Positions 1 through 11,041 of a stretch of DNA of 64,000 nucleotides are shown here, piece after piece. The position numbers were made by a program, and so were the translations under genes. The DNA comes from Poa pratensis (taxonomy: Eukaryota > Streptophyta > Magnoliopsida > Poales > Poaceae). The stretch is taken from positions 84,111,433 to 84,175,432 of the forward strand of contig CAMZMU010000034.1 in NCBI GenBank assembly GCA_947311845.1, given 5' to 3'. The notes beneath the pieces are model-generated. The model searched no databases and was not told where the DNA came from. It was given only the letters and a program-made list of their open reading frames with translations. Position 1 is the first letter of the stretch. Every line of letters begins with the position of its first letter.

Positions 1-588
1 TTATGACCAGAAAGAAGCACTTCAAGTATGAATTTATACTTCTCAGCCTTATCTCGGAATATTTTAAAGCTTGATTTCAGTTTATAGTATACTTTTGAGT
101 TTGATAAAAAGTTGTTGCAGTATGTGACTATTTTCATATAAATCGGTCAGTTTTCTGTATATGGCACTCATGCTGAAGAAATTAGTGCAAATATTCGACG
201 GATAGTGTTTCGAGATACTAACACACAACTCTGATCGGTGACCTTTTTCGTCAGGTTGACCTTGCCCCAACTGTAGCTCTTCTCTTTGGCATACCAATAC
301 CAAAAAACAATATTGGTGTCTTGCTTCCGGAGCTTTTTAAGTCTTTGACAGGTGACTATATAAACCTTCACCTCAAGTGTGTTACACTTCCACGTGAAAG
401 AAGTATATGTTTTTTATGCTTGTGGGCTTCATATTGATTTCAGTAGGTTTAAGTTTTGTTGGATGTATAATTGCATGCCTTTTGTTGACTGTTATATCTC
501 AACTAGATGGGAATATTGGATTGTTTACAAAATTCATGATTAAAAACTCTCAGCTATCCTCTGATATGGTGAATGTATCTGATTTCAG
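1..588 (+). other. Intron/upstream part of the PIG-G-like gene
   Basis: This AT-rich stretch has no convincing coding exon on either strand. A polypyrimidine-poor but usable acceptor (ATTTCAG) ends at 588, directly before the first recognisable exon. It is most simply an intron of the gene that follows, whose N-terminal catalytic half lies before the window. Confidence 0.55.
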
Positions 589-3286
589 ATGACCAAAAAC
601 TGCGGACCCTAGAACTGAACTCGTGGCAAATCTTAAGATTGCTACAAGAACAGAGACCTGCTTTCTGCTTTGAAGATTGTGTTAATTCAAAGGATGACTT
701 TGGAGTTGATATGCTTCCTGAATCTATTGAGGAAAAGTTGTGCCGTTTGCTTTCTAAGGCTTTCGCTTCTCATCGATCCTCGCTTCTTCATCAAGATTCT
801 GATTTCAGGTGAGCTTATGGACCTAATGTCCCTAATAAGTTATGGATATCATCGATCATCAACGCTTATTAAAAGATCTCGCCATTCCAGGTCCGGTGAA
901 GGGACTGAGCACTTTAGGACTGCTTTCGACGCCTACTATGGCTTCTTAAGATATGCGAGTGAGTGGTTGTCTCACAGAGCGACCGATGTAATTTAACCAC
1001 CTTTGTAGTGTTACACTTTCATACCATACTGTTACATTTGCCTTTCTTCTGAATGACTGATCACCTCTTATTGTTCGTATTTGCAGAAACCACTTTATGT
1101 ACTTGTCTCTGCAATCTCCTTGATGATTATTTCATGCTTTTCTCTTGCCGGCATCATCTCTTACCAATTTGAGGGAAAGCCAAAAAGTCAAGTCGAAGAC
1201 CATTCTGAGTGGGATTTGGATAAACATTGGCATCTTGATGAGGTTTTCATTCTAATGGCGATTTTTCTATATGTCGCCAGTCTTGGTTCAAGCTCTTTTG
1301 TTGAAGAAGAGCAGTATATATGGCATTTTCTCACGTCTACACTCTATTTAATATTTCTCATCAAGACGGTTCAGTCAATGCTGAAAGAATCAAATTCAAC
1401 AGTAGTCCATAGAGCGGAAGCAGAGATCTTTGACGAAAATAACTCCTCCTTTGTTACCAGCTATAAACCAATCCCGGGCCAGCATGTTAGTTGCAAGTTA
1501 TATACTGTCCTTATTGTTCTTGTTGCTGGGAGAATTCTAAGAGCTTGGCATCAAGGTGGAATTAACTGGGTTCACTTTCTTGACATTTCCAAGATATTAA
1601 CCCAATGTGACCCTTCTATTGTAAAGTCTCTTCAAATGATCTCAGTTCTTGCGGTCGTGGTATTGTATGCAGTTTCACTCATTTTACTGAGCACAAGGAG
1701 AATGCTTATTATAGGGCTATGGTTGAGCCACCTTTCATGTGGACTTTTAGTTATGCTGCATATCTGGAAAAGTCAGGTCAATACTTCAGTACCGATGAAC
1801 CATAGTACAACATCAATAGCTCAGATATTCTATATCATCGCAAGTATTTCAATAACTTGCACTGTTATTTTGTCACCTTGGATATTTCCAATACATTCTA
1901 AAGAAGCAGAACCAACATCCTCCTCCGGCTTCAGTCCACAAAAAGCTTTACATTTGCATGGCATCAATCATTCTGTGTTCCTGACTGGAATAACATACAC
2001 AATGTTCTGGTGCCTTCTTCAATTGCTTCTGCAGCAACCCATAAATGCCATTCCTGTTTTCCTCATTCTCCTGCAAACTATCTCGAGTGTTATCCATTTT
2101 TCTCTAGAGAAATCATTGCATAGGAAATGGGTGCAGGTTAGTTAGTTTAAATATTGGTATTTTTTGCTTCCCAAATCCATGGCATCATGGGTGATGACTG
2201 TTTTTATTGACTAACTGTGTAGGTCGTTGCAATGCAATTCTTGGGGATGACCGGTCATTTTGGTCTTGGGAATACCAATAGCCTCGCCAGCATAGATGTT
2301 GCTGGAGCTTTCATTGTAAGTTTAACATAAACTCTCTGAACTGTCTCTTCTCCCCTTTTCCTTCAGATTTGACTATTGAATTTTAACAGGGCATTTCGAG
2401 TTACTCCACGGTTCTTTCTGGGATGCTGATGTTCATCATTACATACGGATCGCCTCTGTTGTTGTACCTTGGGATGGTGATTTTTATATCGGTGAAAGAT
2501 AGTGATGCTATCTCTACTCCACAGCAATTAAAATGGAGCAGCATTCTGCGCAAAATGATCGCATTGCCATGTTTGCTTCCTTTGCTGATTAATTCTATTG
2601 CCTTGACTTCATACACCATTGTTTTGTTGCTCATGAGGAACCATTTGTTTGTTTGGAGCGTGTTTTCACCAAAGTAAGTGATCGATATTTTTTTACATGT
2701 AAATGTCTAGTCACTTCTCCATTTTGGTGTATCACATGGGCCCTCCTAGGAATTCTTAGGTCGTGTTTGATGCTTGCCTTCTGTATGTGGGCTTTCGTTT
2801 GTTTCCATGGTTAAAAATCAGAGCAAGTGTCTGCAACTATACTAGAAGTAGAACCCCAGTGCTGACCGTACAAACCAGTACTGCAAGTGCACCCCTCAAC
2901 CCGTTGAACAGGACATTTGAGGCCAAAGACACGACATAAATGATGATTTTAAGTATCGAATTCCAGTCTATATTAGCAAGTAGACAGTTAGTTCTGATCA
3001 GATGTTTTTTACTGGTTGCAATGGTTATTATGTGTAGACTTTTGCTCAGTGCAACACATGAACCTTTTTTTTTTACTTGAATACATGAATCTTGTACATA
3101 TGCTACAGTTGGTGTTGTACTGTTATTTGACCACCTCCATGTTCCAATGGCAACAACAGGTACCTTTATGTCTGCGCAGCAACGGTGTGCACATACGCTG
3201 GAGTGTTCATCGTAGCCACGACCACAGCGTATACCTGTGCTGTCTTTTCATTCAGGACGAGAAACTGCAGTGGCAGATCCACATGA
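589..3286 (+). CDS. PIGG: GPI ethanolamine phosphate transferase 2, 3' part (partial)
   Basis: Six coding exons can be joined in frame: 589-808, 891-987, 1087-2136, 2223-2315, 2390-2673 and 3160-3286, with TGA at 3284-3286. All introns are GT-AG. The visible product is about 622 aa. The first exon matches the end of the lumenal catalytic domain (QKLRTLELNSWQILRLLQEQ) and the rest is a multi-span membrane region. The motif SSSFVEEEQYIWHF is typical of the PIG-G/GPI7 branch rather than PIG-O or PIG-N. By family knowledge, the enzyme adds ethanolamine phosphate to the second mannose of the GPI anchor precursor in the ER membrane. The metal-binding catalytic residues lie in the N-terminal half, outside the window. 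The last exon ends in a short Arg/Ser-rich tail after a final hydrophobic segment. I see no frame break. Membership in the family is strong; assignment to subunit 2 rests on the motif above. Confidence 0.85.
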
Positions 3287-3514
3287 TCACGTTTAACGGC
3301 TAGGTGCCTGACTTGTCAGTCATTTGCTAGAAAAGAGTAGTAGCGTTTCTTGGTCATAGATTTCATTGTGTTTTAGACACATCATACCTCCTCATGTCTG
3401 GCCTTGTGTTCATTCTGTAGCCCAGTTTTAGGCCACACGATCCCTGGGAAGGATGTAAACGCATTTCTGTCCACCTCCTACTTTGTGGCACTAGATTTGT
3501 CCTAGAATTTGTAA
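3287..3514 (+). other. 3' UTR and flank of the PIG-G-like gene
   Basis: Non-coding sequence follows the stop codon without recognisable repeats. It probably holds the 3' UTR; I cannot place a poly(A) site with certainty. Confidence 0.4.
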
Positions 3515-3675
3515 TGTATGTAAACATGGCACAGTTCAAGCAGCAGCTCGCACCGTCTACCCCGAGTTCGATTCCCCGTCGGGGCGGATTTTCAGAAATT
3601 CTTGCTAGGGGGTATCCTTCTATGAAGAAATGTCACCAGGGCTAGTCCTGGTAGGTCTTGTTTAAAAAAAAAATT
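3515..3675 (+). mobile_element. SINE-like tRNA-derived retroposon
   Basis: An A-box-like TGGCACAGTTCAAG (3527-3540) is followed about 25 bases later by a B-box GAGTTCGATTCC (3564-3575), the internal RNA polymerase III promoter layout of tRNA-derived SINEs. The body runs about 90 bases further and ends in ten A residues (3664-3673). I do not see a clear target duplication, so the exact 5' border is uncertain. Confidence 0.5.
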
Positions 3676-4026
3676 TGGAGCCGCATGTTCTCACTTTCAT
3701 GAACTTGTATAGCGTTCCCAGTTTCATGAACGTGTATAGCTAGCTAAGACCTGCTGATTTGCCATGAAACTAGAGGTAGCTTATGGGGGGAGTATGTGAG
3801 TGCTAGCATCAACGGAGCTGTAGGCATCCTATGATTTCTTTCCAATCGGTCTACGATTTGATAGTGTTTTCGCATTTAGAAAACATCATGGTATATCAAA
3901 ATGTCATGTATGCTCCATCTTTTAAAAGTTCATGCGTTTTCTGCCCACAGCTTTCATACTCAAAGTAGTCGCTCGCGTTGGTTCCTTCGCTTGTCGAGCT
4001 GGCCCATCCTGTAAAAAAGAGAGTAG
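3676..4026. other. Intergenic, no recognisable feature
   Basis: AT-rich sequence with a short internal repeat of 'CATGAAC(T/G)TGTATAGC' (about 3699-3742). I see no gene. Confidence 0.4.
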
Positions 4027-6585
4027 AAAGTCCATTTTAAACCTTGAACTAACTCGTAGAGGTCGACAGATCGAACCCTGAACTATTTAAATCCTGATCT
4101 AAATTGAACCATGGATCCGTTTTTCACAGCAAAAATAAAAATTAAATTCCTATTCGCCAACTTGTCATATTCATCTCCTTCCCTGACAGGGGTGGACTTG
4201 GCCGTGGACGCGTGCTTATCCGTGTCACATCGCCGGCCTCGCGCGCGTCCGTCCGAGCACGCAGAGAGCTCTGCCGCATCGTCATCGACGTCCCCCTTGA
4301 AGGAATCGAGCCGAGGCTGATCCGTTCCTCGCATTCGTTCTTTTGTTTCCCACGCGGATACTTGGCAATTGGCATGTTCCCCCTCGCCCAGGCCCATCGC
4401 AAGGAAAGCGAAAACCTAGATTTGCTTTATCGGGTATCAAACGGGAACTCTGTTCCCATACGCCGTTCTTTGGCCGCCGCCATCGATTTGTCCCCTCCAC
4501 CACGTCCTGGTCTTTTTTGATAGTTCCTGGAGTACCATAAAGTTCCAATGGTACTTCCCGAGCCCTCCCCGTGGAGCCGCGCGTCTCCGAGCACCTTCCC
4601 GACGAGACCTCACCCGATTGCCGTCGCCATCATTTCTCTTCTTCATGCTCTCTATCGGCCCACGTGTTGTGTGTTGTCGCCATCACCACAAGAACTCGCC
4701 GCCGTCCTGCGCAAATGGATACCGATACTGCTGTGGCGTTGTCACCGCCGCCGCAAGAACTGGCCGATGGCCTGCATTAACAAAGAAGAATTTCAGATGG
4801 AATGATCGCATCTGCGTCAAGCTTGCCTCCATATTTTTTTTTAGATAAAAGGCAATAATGCCCAGCTTTGAATTAACAAAGCTACCGAGTCACAACGGCA
4901 GTTACAACGAGCTGATAAACAGCTTACAAGCAGTAGACGCCCCAAGCAAACAAAAGATACAACAAACACACATCACAGCTTGAGGAGCCTACGCTAAAAC
5001 CTGGCTACACTAACAAGAACCATGGCAACCGAGGCCAAGACGGGAGCACCACAGGAGCACGACGCCGTCTTCAACTCCAGAACGCACTTGGACTCAGCTT
5101 CCGCCGTCCTCGCCACTGGAAAAGGACCCCTGTCCCTCGCCCAGGCTCGAAAGGCGCTCCGTACCGTCCAGAAGGCGAAGGAAGCTCACCCGAGAGCAAG
5201 ATTGCCGGAACGGAAGAAAGCAGCCACGCTGCGGGCACTCCACCGAAAGACCACCACCACCAAGCGCTTGCTAGCAACAACAGGTCCGAGCTGCTGAACG
5301 AAGACGCCGAGACGGAGGGACAGCGAGAAAAAGGCAACCACACCACCGCGGCTGAAACGAGACCACCGAAGCTTGAACGCTCACCGCCGCACGAACCACT
5401 GTTGCCGAAGAGGGGAACCCTTTCCCCTCTCGCCCAGGCTCGAGGGCGCCGACCCATGGCGAACAGGGGCAACGTGGCGGGGAGGCAAACAAGGCACCCG
5501 CCAGTCAACGCAGAGAGATGTCGTCGCCGAACACGAAGCCGCCACGGTTCCCTCCACTCGCGCACAGCTCCACCACCACCACCGCGACACCGGAACAACG
5601 GCACCGCCCAGCCTCCACACCAAAAGCACCACTCGCCCAATACAACACCATCCCCAGACGACGTCTCCAAGGAGAACACGACGCGCACGGCGTCGACGCC
5701 GCCCAATCCCAAAGGATTTTGAGCTTTCGCTCGGAAGGTGGTCGGGGGTGTGAGGGAGGGTCCACGACTGCGCCTCCAAGGAGGAAAGCGGCGCCCTTGG
5801 GCGTCGCCGCTGCCGGGCCGGGACAGCCGGCCAGAGGTTTCCCTCGGGCCCGCACCTAACACACCAGCGCACCGCCACCGCGGGCAGCGACGGCCACGGC
5901 CGCCAAGCCACACGGAGGACGGGAGGAGGGAGCCTGGAAGGTGGGGAAAAAGGCCGTACCGTTAGATCTGGAGTCAGGGGCGAGAGGGGAGTGCGCGCCG
6001 CGACCACCGTCCGCCGGAGCCTTGTCGACGCGCGACGCAGACCTCCGGCCACCAGCACCTGCGGCCGGCGCCCGCCGCCAGGCACCGCCGCCACACCCGC
6101 GCCGCCCGCTTGACGCCTCGCCTCCGCGCGAAGGGAGCTCGTCGGGGCGCGCCCGTCTCACCCGCCGTCTTTGCCGGCCGGGCGCGGCCGCCACCGCCGG
6201 CGCCGGCGGCGGCAGCGGTCGGAGAGAGTAGATCGACGCCTCTTTTTTTTCTAGGGTTTGGGGGTCCGCTGGAGCGGCTCGCGCGAGCCGCCCGAGCGGA
6301 AGTTTTCGGCACTTCACTTCACTGTCGCTTGCCTCCATATTCGGCAACAACTTGTAGCAGATTAGAGAGACAAATTGAGTGGGAGAGTGAGTGGTGGCAT
6401 GGTGAGCACCGTAATCGAGATTAGTTTGGAGTGAATGGAAGAAATTGGGGAGGAATATGAATATGAAATGTGTGTCCCACTGTCATGAGTGATAGTTTGA
6501 TTTAGACCGGGATTTAATAGTTTGGGGTGCTAACGAAAAGGATTTTGACTTCGGGGCTACAAGTTCAATGTTTAAAATGGACTTT
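4027..6585. mobile_element. DNA element with about 80-bp terminal inverted repeats
   Basis: The left end (4027-4110) and the reverse complement of the right end (about 6495-6585) match over about 80 bases with gaps. Both start AAAGTCCATTTTAAAC, then share a GAACT(T/A) block and AACTATT(T)AAATCC. I cannot define a clean target duplication, because both flanks are A/G-rich. No transposase is visible. Without the LINE-derived insertion at 4836-6326 the element would be about 1.1 kb. The interior (4111-4820) is GC-rich with short open frames in several phases, which could be captured gene sequence. A Mutator-like non-autonomous element is one possibility; the superfamily is not settled. Confidence 0.55.
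4836..6326 (-). mobile_element. Internally deleted LINE-derived retroposon
   Basis: The insert is flanked by an exact 15-bp direct repeat GCTTGCCTCCATATT (4821-4835 and 6327-6341), the signature of target-primed reverse transcription. Read on the minus strand, it starts with a GC-rich leader resembling a LINE 5' UTR (CCAAACCCTAG near 6255) and ends with a plant-LINE-like 3' UTR (TTAATTCAAAGC, then TTGCCTTTTATCT) and an A-tail (poly-T at 4836-4842 on +). It is only 1.49 kb and I see no reverse transcriptase or endonuclease motifs. It therefore appears to be a non-autonomous derivative carrying both LINE ends. The open frames inside it on both strands are compositional, driven by high GC. Confidence 0.7.
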
Positions 6586-7826
6586 TAAAAGAAAAAGAAA
6601 AAAGCTGGTCCGTCTTCTTCCACCCAAAGAGCTGGCGCCTCTTACGGCCAAAAACCCCGACGCATCTGTGCCGAGGCGACGCAGCGCAGCGCGGACCACC
6701 GCGTGACCCGTCTTCCCCAAATCCGGCGTCCTCGTGCTCTCCTTGCTGTCTCCGCGTCCTCCTCCGGGCTCCTGAAGGTCCGCCTCTCCTCTCGTCTCTA
6801 ACCCTAATCCTCTCCCCACCCCCCAAAATAGATCAGTGCGGAGAGCGGCACTCGCCTGCAGTATCCACGAGAAGTGGCAGGCAGCCACTCCACGATTTCG
6901 CAATCTCTTACAGCAACGTGACCCTCAGTGGGCGTATTGAGGCTCGAACAGCTGAAAGCACGCAAAAATGAAGGAATTAGTTCTCAAGAAGCAGATTGAA
7001 CTATGCATATTCAGAAGTATTGCTTCTGCGATGTATTTCCTTCTTTAGCAATTACCCGACAAATCGGCCGTCGGCAACACCGCGTGAGGAATGAGCTCTG
7101 CATCTCCTCCAGAGATGCTTGGTTGTCTATTTTCTGTGTATGATCGGGGTATGATTGTGCTTGGTTATACCATGTAGTGATTGAGTTCATCTATCATTCG
7201 GTTGTCTATATTTTGCATACATTACAGATGGGTTTTGTTACAAAAAAAACTTGATCTGTTTAGCTTGTGTAATGCAAGTCCATGCTTGTCATTTAATTGG
7301 TTTCACATGGTCTGAGAAGCAGCCGGTACATAGTTCTCTTTTTCAGTGAATAGATTATCTGATATTCATCCGTTATTTGGCTTTGGAATCACACTATTGT
7401 GCCAAGCAGTAATGTGAGGTCAGGAAATTCCCCTGAACCTTTTCTTAAGTTCTCAATAGTTGCAAGGTTGTGACCATTAGTCATAGCAGAATTGGGATCC
7501 TCTAGAAAGGCCTTGCTGTATCGCAGTTAATTTAAAGTAAGCCGTAGCCCGTAGCTATAGTTTATTACTAAGTTCTTTTATGTTTTCCCTTTCCCTCGAT
7601 ATAGCTGTGATATGCTATATCTGCAGGGCCTACTGTCTACTGTTTTTACTAGCTTGGTAGATGCATGACTTCCTAATTTGCTGGTGTTGTAGAGTTCGTT
7701 TGTGATGAAGAAGTGGAGACTGCTACTCCATCAGCGATGACAAACATATCCATACAATGACTGAAATTTTTTCTTACATCTGATTTGTTTTAGGTTCCTT
7801 CGCAGATTGGATCCCAACTACACGGG
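6586..7826 (+). promoter_or_regulatory. Promoter, 5' UTR and 5' UTR intron of the F-box gene
   Basis: GC-rich leader sequence (about 6600-6900) is followed by an AT-rich, intron-like stretch. A good acceptor, TTTGTTTTAG, ends at 7793, and the last 33 bases before the ATG would be the second 5' UTR exon. The donor is not uniquely placed. I see nothing else in this stretch. Confidence 0.45.
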
Positions 7827-8927
7827 ATGGAGGAGAATTCCAGGATTATGCCGCCGCTGCCGCCGGCCAGCCTCCTCACCGAGGACCTCCTGGCCGAGAT
7901 CCTCTCTCGGCTGCCCTACAGCTCACTTTGCCGCTTCAAGTGTGTCTCGAAATCATGGTTCGCCCTCTGCTCCGACCCTGCCATCCGCAGGAGATCGTCC
8001 CAGACCCTGTCCGGCTTCTTCTACCGCCTCGTCACCTCCGGCCAGCCCCTCGAGTATCAACTCCATTTCACCAATCTGTCAGGGAGAGGCCGGCCTATGC
8101 TCAACCCCTCTCTTCCCTTCATGCCTGCCTGTAAAAGGATCGAGATCATCGACTCCTCCAACGGTCTTCTGCTCTGCCGCTGCGTGAAGATGTCTCCAGA
8201 GCATGAATATCACTATGTCGTGTGTAATCCTGCGACTGAGAAGTGGATCATGTTGCCTTACACAGAAACGATGGAAGGATTACACACCGTGCGTTTGGGT
8301 TTCGACCCAGCTGCGTCGTCTCACTTCACGGTTTTTTTGCTCGTCAAGGGTTCACAGGAGCAGTACTGTCAAGTCATTGGTATCCAGATCTACTCATCCA
8401 AAACTGAAGTGTGGACTTACCGACAGAGCGAGTGGGGTGATGACTGCAGAGTGCATGATGCCACGAAAAGTGTGTTCTTTAATGGTGTTATGCATTTCAC
8501 CGCTGCTGATTCCTCTGTCGCCACGGTTGACATGGAGTTGAACACGTGGAGGAAAATCCCGACACCGCACCATGCATTTTCTAGTCTTATAGGGCTGTCT
8601 CGGGGGAGCTTGCATTTGCTGCTCATCGATTATAGCGATGACTATGATCTATCAGTTTGGGTGCTAGAGGATTATGGTGGTGAAGAATGGATCCTGAAGC
8701 ATTCTGTCAGCACATCAGAGCTATTTGAAGGGCGTCAGCTCAGATCTCTGACTGCAATCCACCCTGAAAGGAATTTGTTCTTCTTTACCAAGGGGCATGG
8801 AAATGTCCTGTCGTATGATATGGATAGCAGGATAGTGCATACTATCTGCACTCCTGGTCCCTACAGGGCGTGCTCATATCAACCTTATATCCCCTGCTTC
8901 GCCAAGTGGCTATCAGATGGACACTAA
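7827..8927 (+). CDS. F-box protein (F-box plus F-box-associated domain)
   Basis: A single uninterrupted exon encodes 366 aa. Residues about 17-55 form an F-box (LTEDLLAEILSRLPYSSLCR, then the KCVSKSW core). In this family the F-box binds SKP1 and so recruits the protein to an SCF ubiquitin ligase. The remainder looks like an F-box-associated interaction domain: SSNGLLLC near residue 111, the VCNPATEKW motif near 132, then beta-rich repeats. The substrate cannot be told from sequence. The ATG at 7827 is chosen because it starts the frame containing the F-box and follows a plausible 5' UTR acceptor; a second Met lies seven codons downstream. No truncation is visible. Plant genomes carry hundreds of such genes, so no symbol is given. 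Confidence 0.9.
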   Translation: MEENSRIMPPLPPASLLTEDLLAEILSRLPYSSLCRFKCVSKSWFALCSDPAIRRRSSQTLSGFFYRLVTSGQPLEYQLHFTNLSGRGRPMLNPSLPFMPACKRIEIIDSSNGLLLCRCVKMSPEHEYHYVVCNPATEKWIMLPYTETMEGLHTVRLGFDPAASSHFTVFLLVKGSQEQYCQVIGIQIYSSKTEVWTYRQSEWGDDCRVHDATKSVFFNGVMHFTAADSSVATVDMELNTWRKIPTPHHAFSSLIGLSRGSLHLLLIDYSDDYDLSVWVLEDYGGEEWILKHSVSTSELFEGRQLRSLTAIHPERNLFFFTKGHGNVLSYDMDSRIVHTICTPGPYRACSYQPYIPCFAKWLSDGH

Positions 8928-9420
8928 AGGTGATGGTAGCTTCACAATTGATATATCTCTGCCTCTGTAAGAATTATGTGTAAAAAGGATTGAGATCTTC
9001 TAGTTTTTGGCCAAGAGTGTCAAAGATAACTTCTAAGTCTACATAAGCTTGATGATCTAATCATTTGGTGCTCAAAAGTAGCTTTTGTGTTGCTCTGAAG
9101 TGCATAATGTTGGCTAATGTTGAAGAGTATGTAAGCAAACCCTTTGGTATGCACTGCGCAGCTATTTTCAATGGAGTTAGTTTGTTACTTTATGGGACTG
9201 TGAAGCTGTGTAAGTAACACATCATAAGTCTAGAGTTTGAAATCAAGTTTGGATGCGTACTGTCACCGCCTTGCATGTTCTCTGTTCGTGTGTGTTGTTT
9301 GTTATTGTTTGAATAAAGCTATTAGTGACTATAGATCGTTCTCACAAGTTCTTGAGTATTGTCATTATCTCATCAAAAGCCACTGGTTGACATGTGAAAA
9401 TTATACTTTGGCATCATAAT
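8928..9420 (+). other. 3' UTR of the F-box gene with AATAAA signal
   Basis: An AT-rich, stop-dense stretch follows the stop codon. A canonical poly(A) signal AATAAA is at 9312-9317, which would give a 3' UTR of about 400 bases. Confidence 0.5.
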
Positions 9421-11041
9421 CTCTGAATGAATTCATTCTTGTCAATCCCAATCATCTAGGAATCATTTTGTTGATCGAGGATCCTTTTTCGTTATTCAGA
9501 AATCATTACTGTCAGTTGTGATCTGTGACACCTTATTCAGTGTTGATTTAGCATTATCGCTCGAATGGAAATGTCCACACTATATGTAAGTATATGACAT
9601 ATAGTACACACGATGAGCAATGATCTGAAGAGGTTAACAACAAAATAATGTGGACACTGTCAGCGACTTGGTAAAGTAAATTGATGAGTTTTAGTCCAGT
9701 AAATTAAGCAGAGAGCACTGGTTGTGTGTTATCAAGGGCAAATGTGTTGCTTTGTCACAGTTAGCATCATTTTAAATGGTGAATGTATTTAGCGATCCTG
9801 CTACTCCTCCCCCAACAAAATAAACGTGAGATGTTTCAGTTCTTCTCTTTGGTGTTGACATATCTTGATTTGATTTTGCCCATACATGTATGATTGTTGC
9901 AGTTTCTTTCGCAGTGTTCTATGCATCATGTGCAGAATTTGAACTGTATTTCCAACCTAATATCCTCTACCTGAATCTTTTTTTGTCGATATGATAAATA
10001 TGCAGCTAACTTTATTGGTTCAGATACGAGAAACTTTTGCATTTTCGATGTCACCAACCCAGCCCAGATATTTATTTGTTTTTCTAATTTCCCTGAACTC
10101 GTGCAAAAAAGAATTTACCCTGTTCAGTGGCCTGTTGGATCTGATGCCAAAGATGTAGCGCATCTCAAGATGCTTTGAAAATTGGTGTTGGCATTCTAGT
10201 TTTAATTAAAGCCAGCAGAGTGAGTACAGCATAGAGGGGCATGGCAGCACTAAACTTAACACGCGCCATCTTCTTCCGTCACAACTGCGTATCAGCAAAG
10301 AATGGTACGGTGAGAGTCAAACCAGACCTCTCAAAAAGAACAGGGGCGAGGTGGCGAAAACTATCCAGCAATTAGAGAGCTTTGCGTATGCCTGCAGCAC
10401 ATCTGGAAAGAACCGAGAGCAGCTGAAATGCGTTAGCAGACGCGATAAGGTGCCAACATTTCTGCACTTCAATGGATGCCAGTGCCATTTATGCTTGCTT
10501 GGCAAATCCACCAACGCCATCGCCTTCAATTTGCACTTTCATGCGATTGACCCTGCTACAGAAGTCGATGTTAATTTCATGCATTTTTCATGAACAAATG
10601 TTGCATATACTGTGGCCTAAACGGTTCATAAAGGTTACAAGTTGGACTTCATGGAGTTAATCAGTTGATGCAGAAATAAAACTGCATCAGATAAGAGAGA
10701 AAGCCCAATATCTCGTGAAGATATGAGATCAGCAATCACGCAGGATAAATGCCAATACAGTGAAGCACAACAGCTACAGGCCGAGGTAACAAAACATGGA
10801 CACATCTGGAGCAGATGCGCAGGTGCCTACTGCCGCCGACCTAGGGCTACATCTCAAAATACGAGATATGCATAAGCATCAACAACATGAAAAAAGACAA
10901 TACCAAGAAAATAAATCATGCCAAAATGATCTTTGTATGATCAAACTAACATCTACAATGTTAAAGAGTAAGAACACAGAACAAACACTAGAATCGTGTT
11001 ATAAACTGTAGATGCAGCACAATTTAAAAGTTTCCGAGTAC
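9421..11041. other. Intergenic, no supported gene
   Basis: Short frames only, none with a recognisable domain. I looked on the minus strand for the AAA+ ATPase exons that should follow the RFC1-like BRCT exons and found none. Confidence 0.45.

Noticed and set aside
3016..3303. 95-codon plus-strand frame
   Set aside because: Overlaps the last exon of the PIG-G-like gene in a different frame.
3564..3575. tRNA gene, from the GTTCGATTCC box
   Set aside because: No acceptor stem or cloverleaf around it; A-tail and body fit a SINE.
5071..6350. Long GC-rich open frames on both strands
   Set aside because: They overlap in several phases inside the LINE-derived retroposon and contain no LINE protein motif; stop-poor because of high GC.
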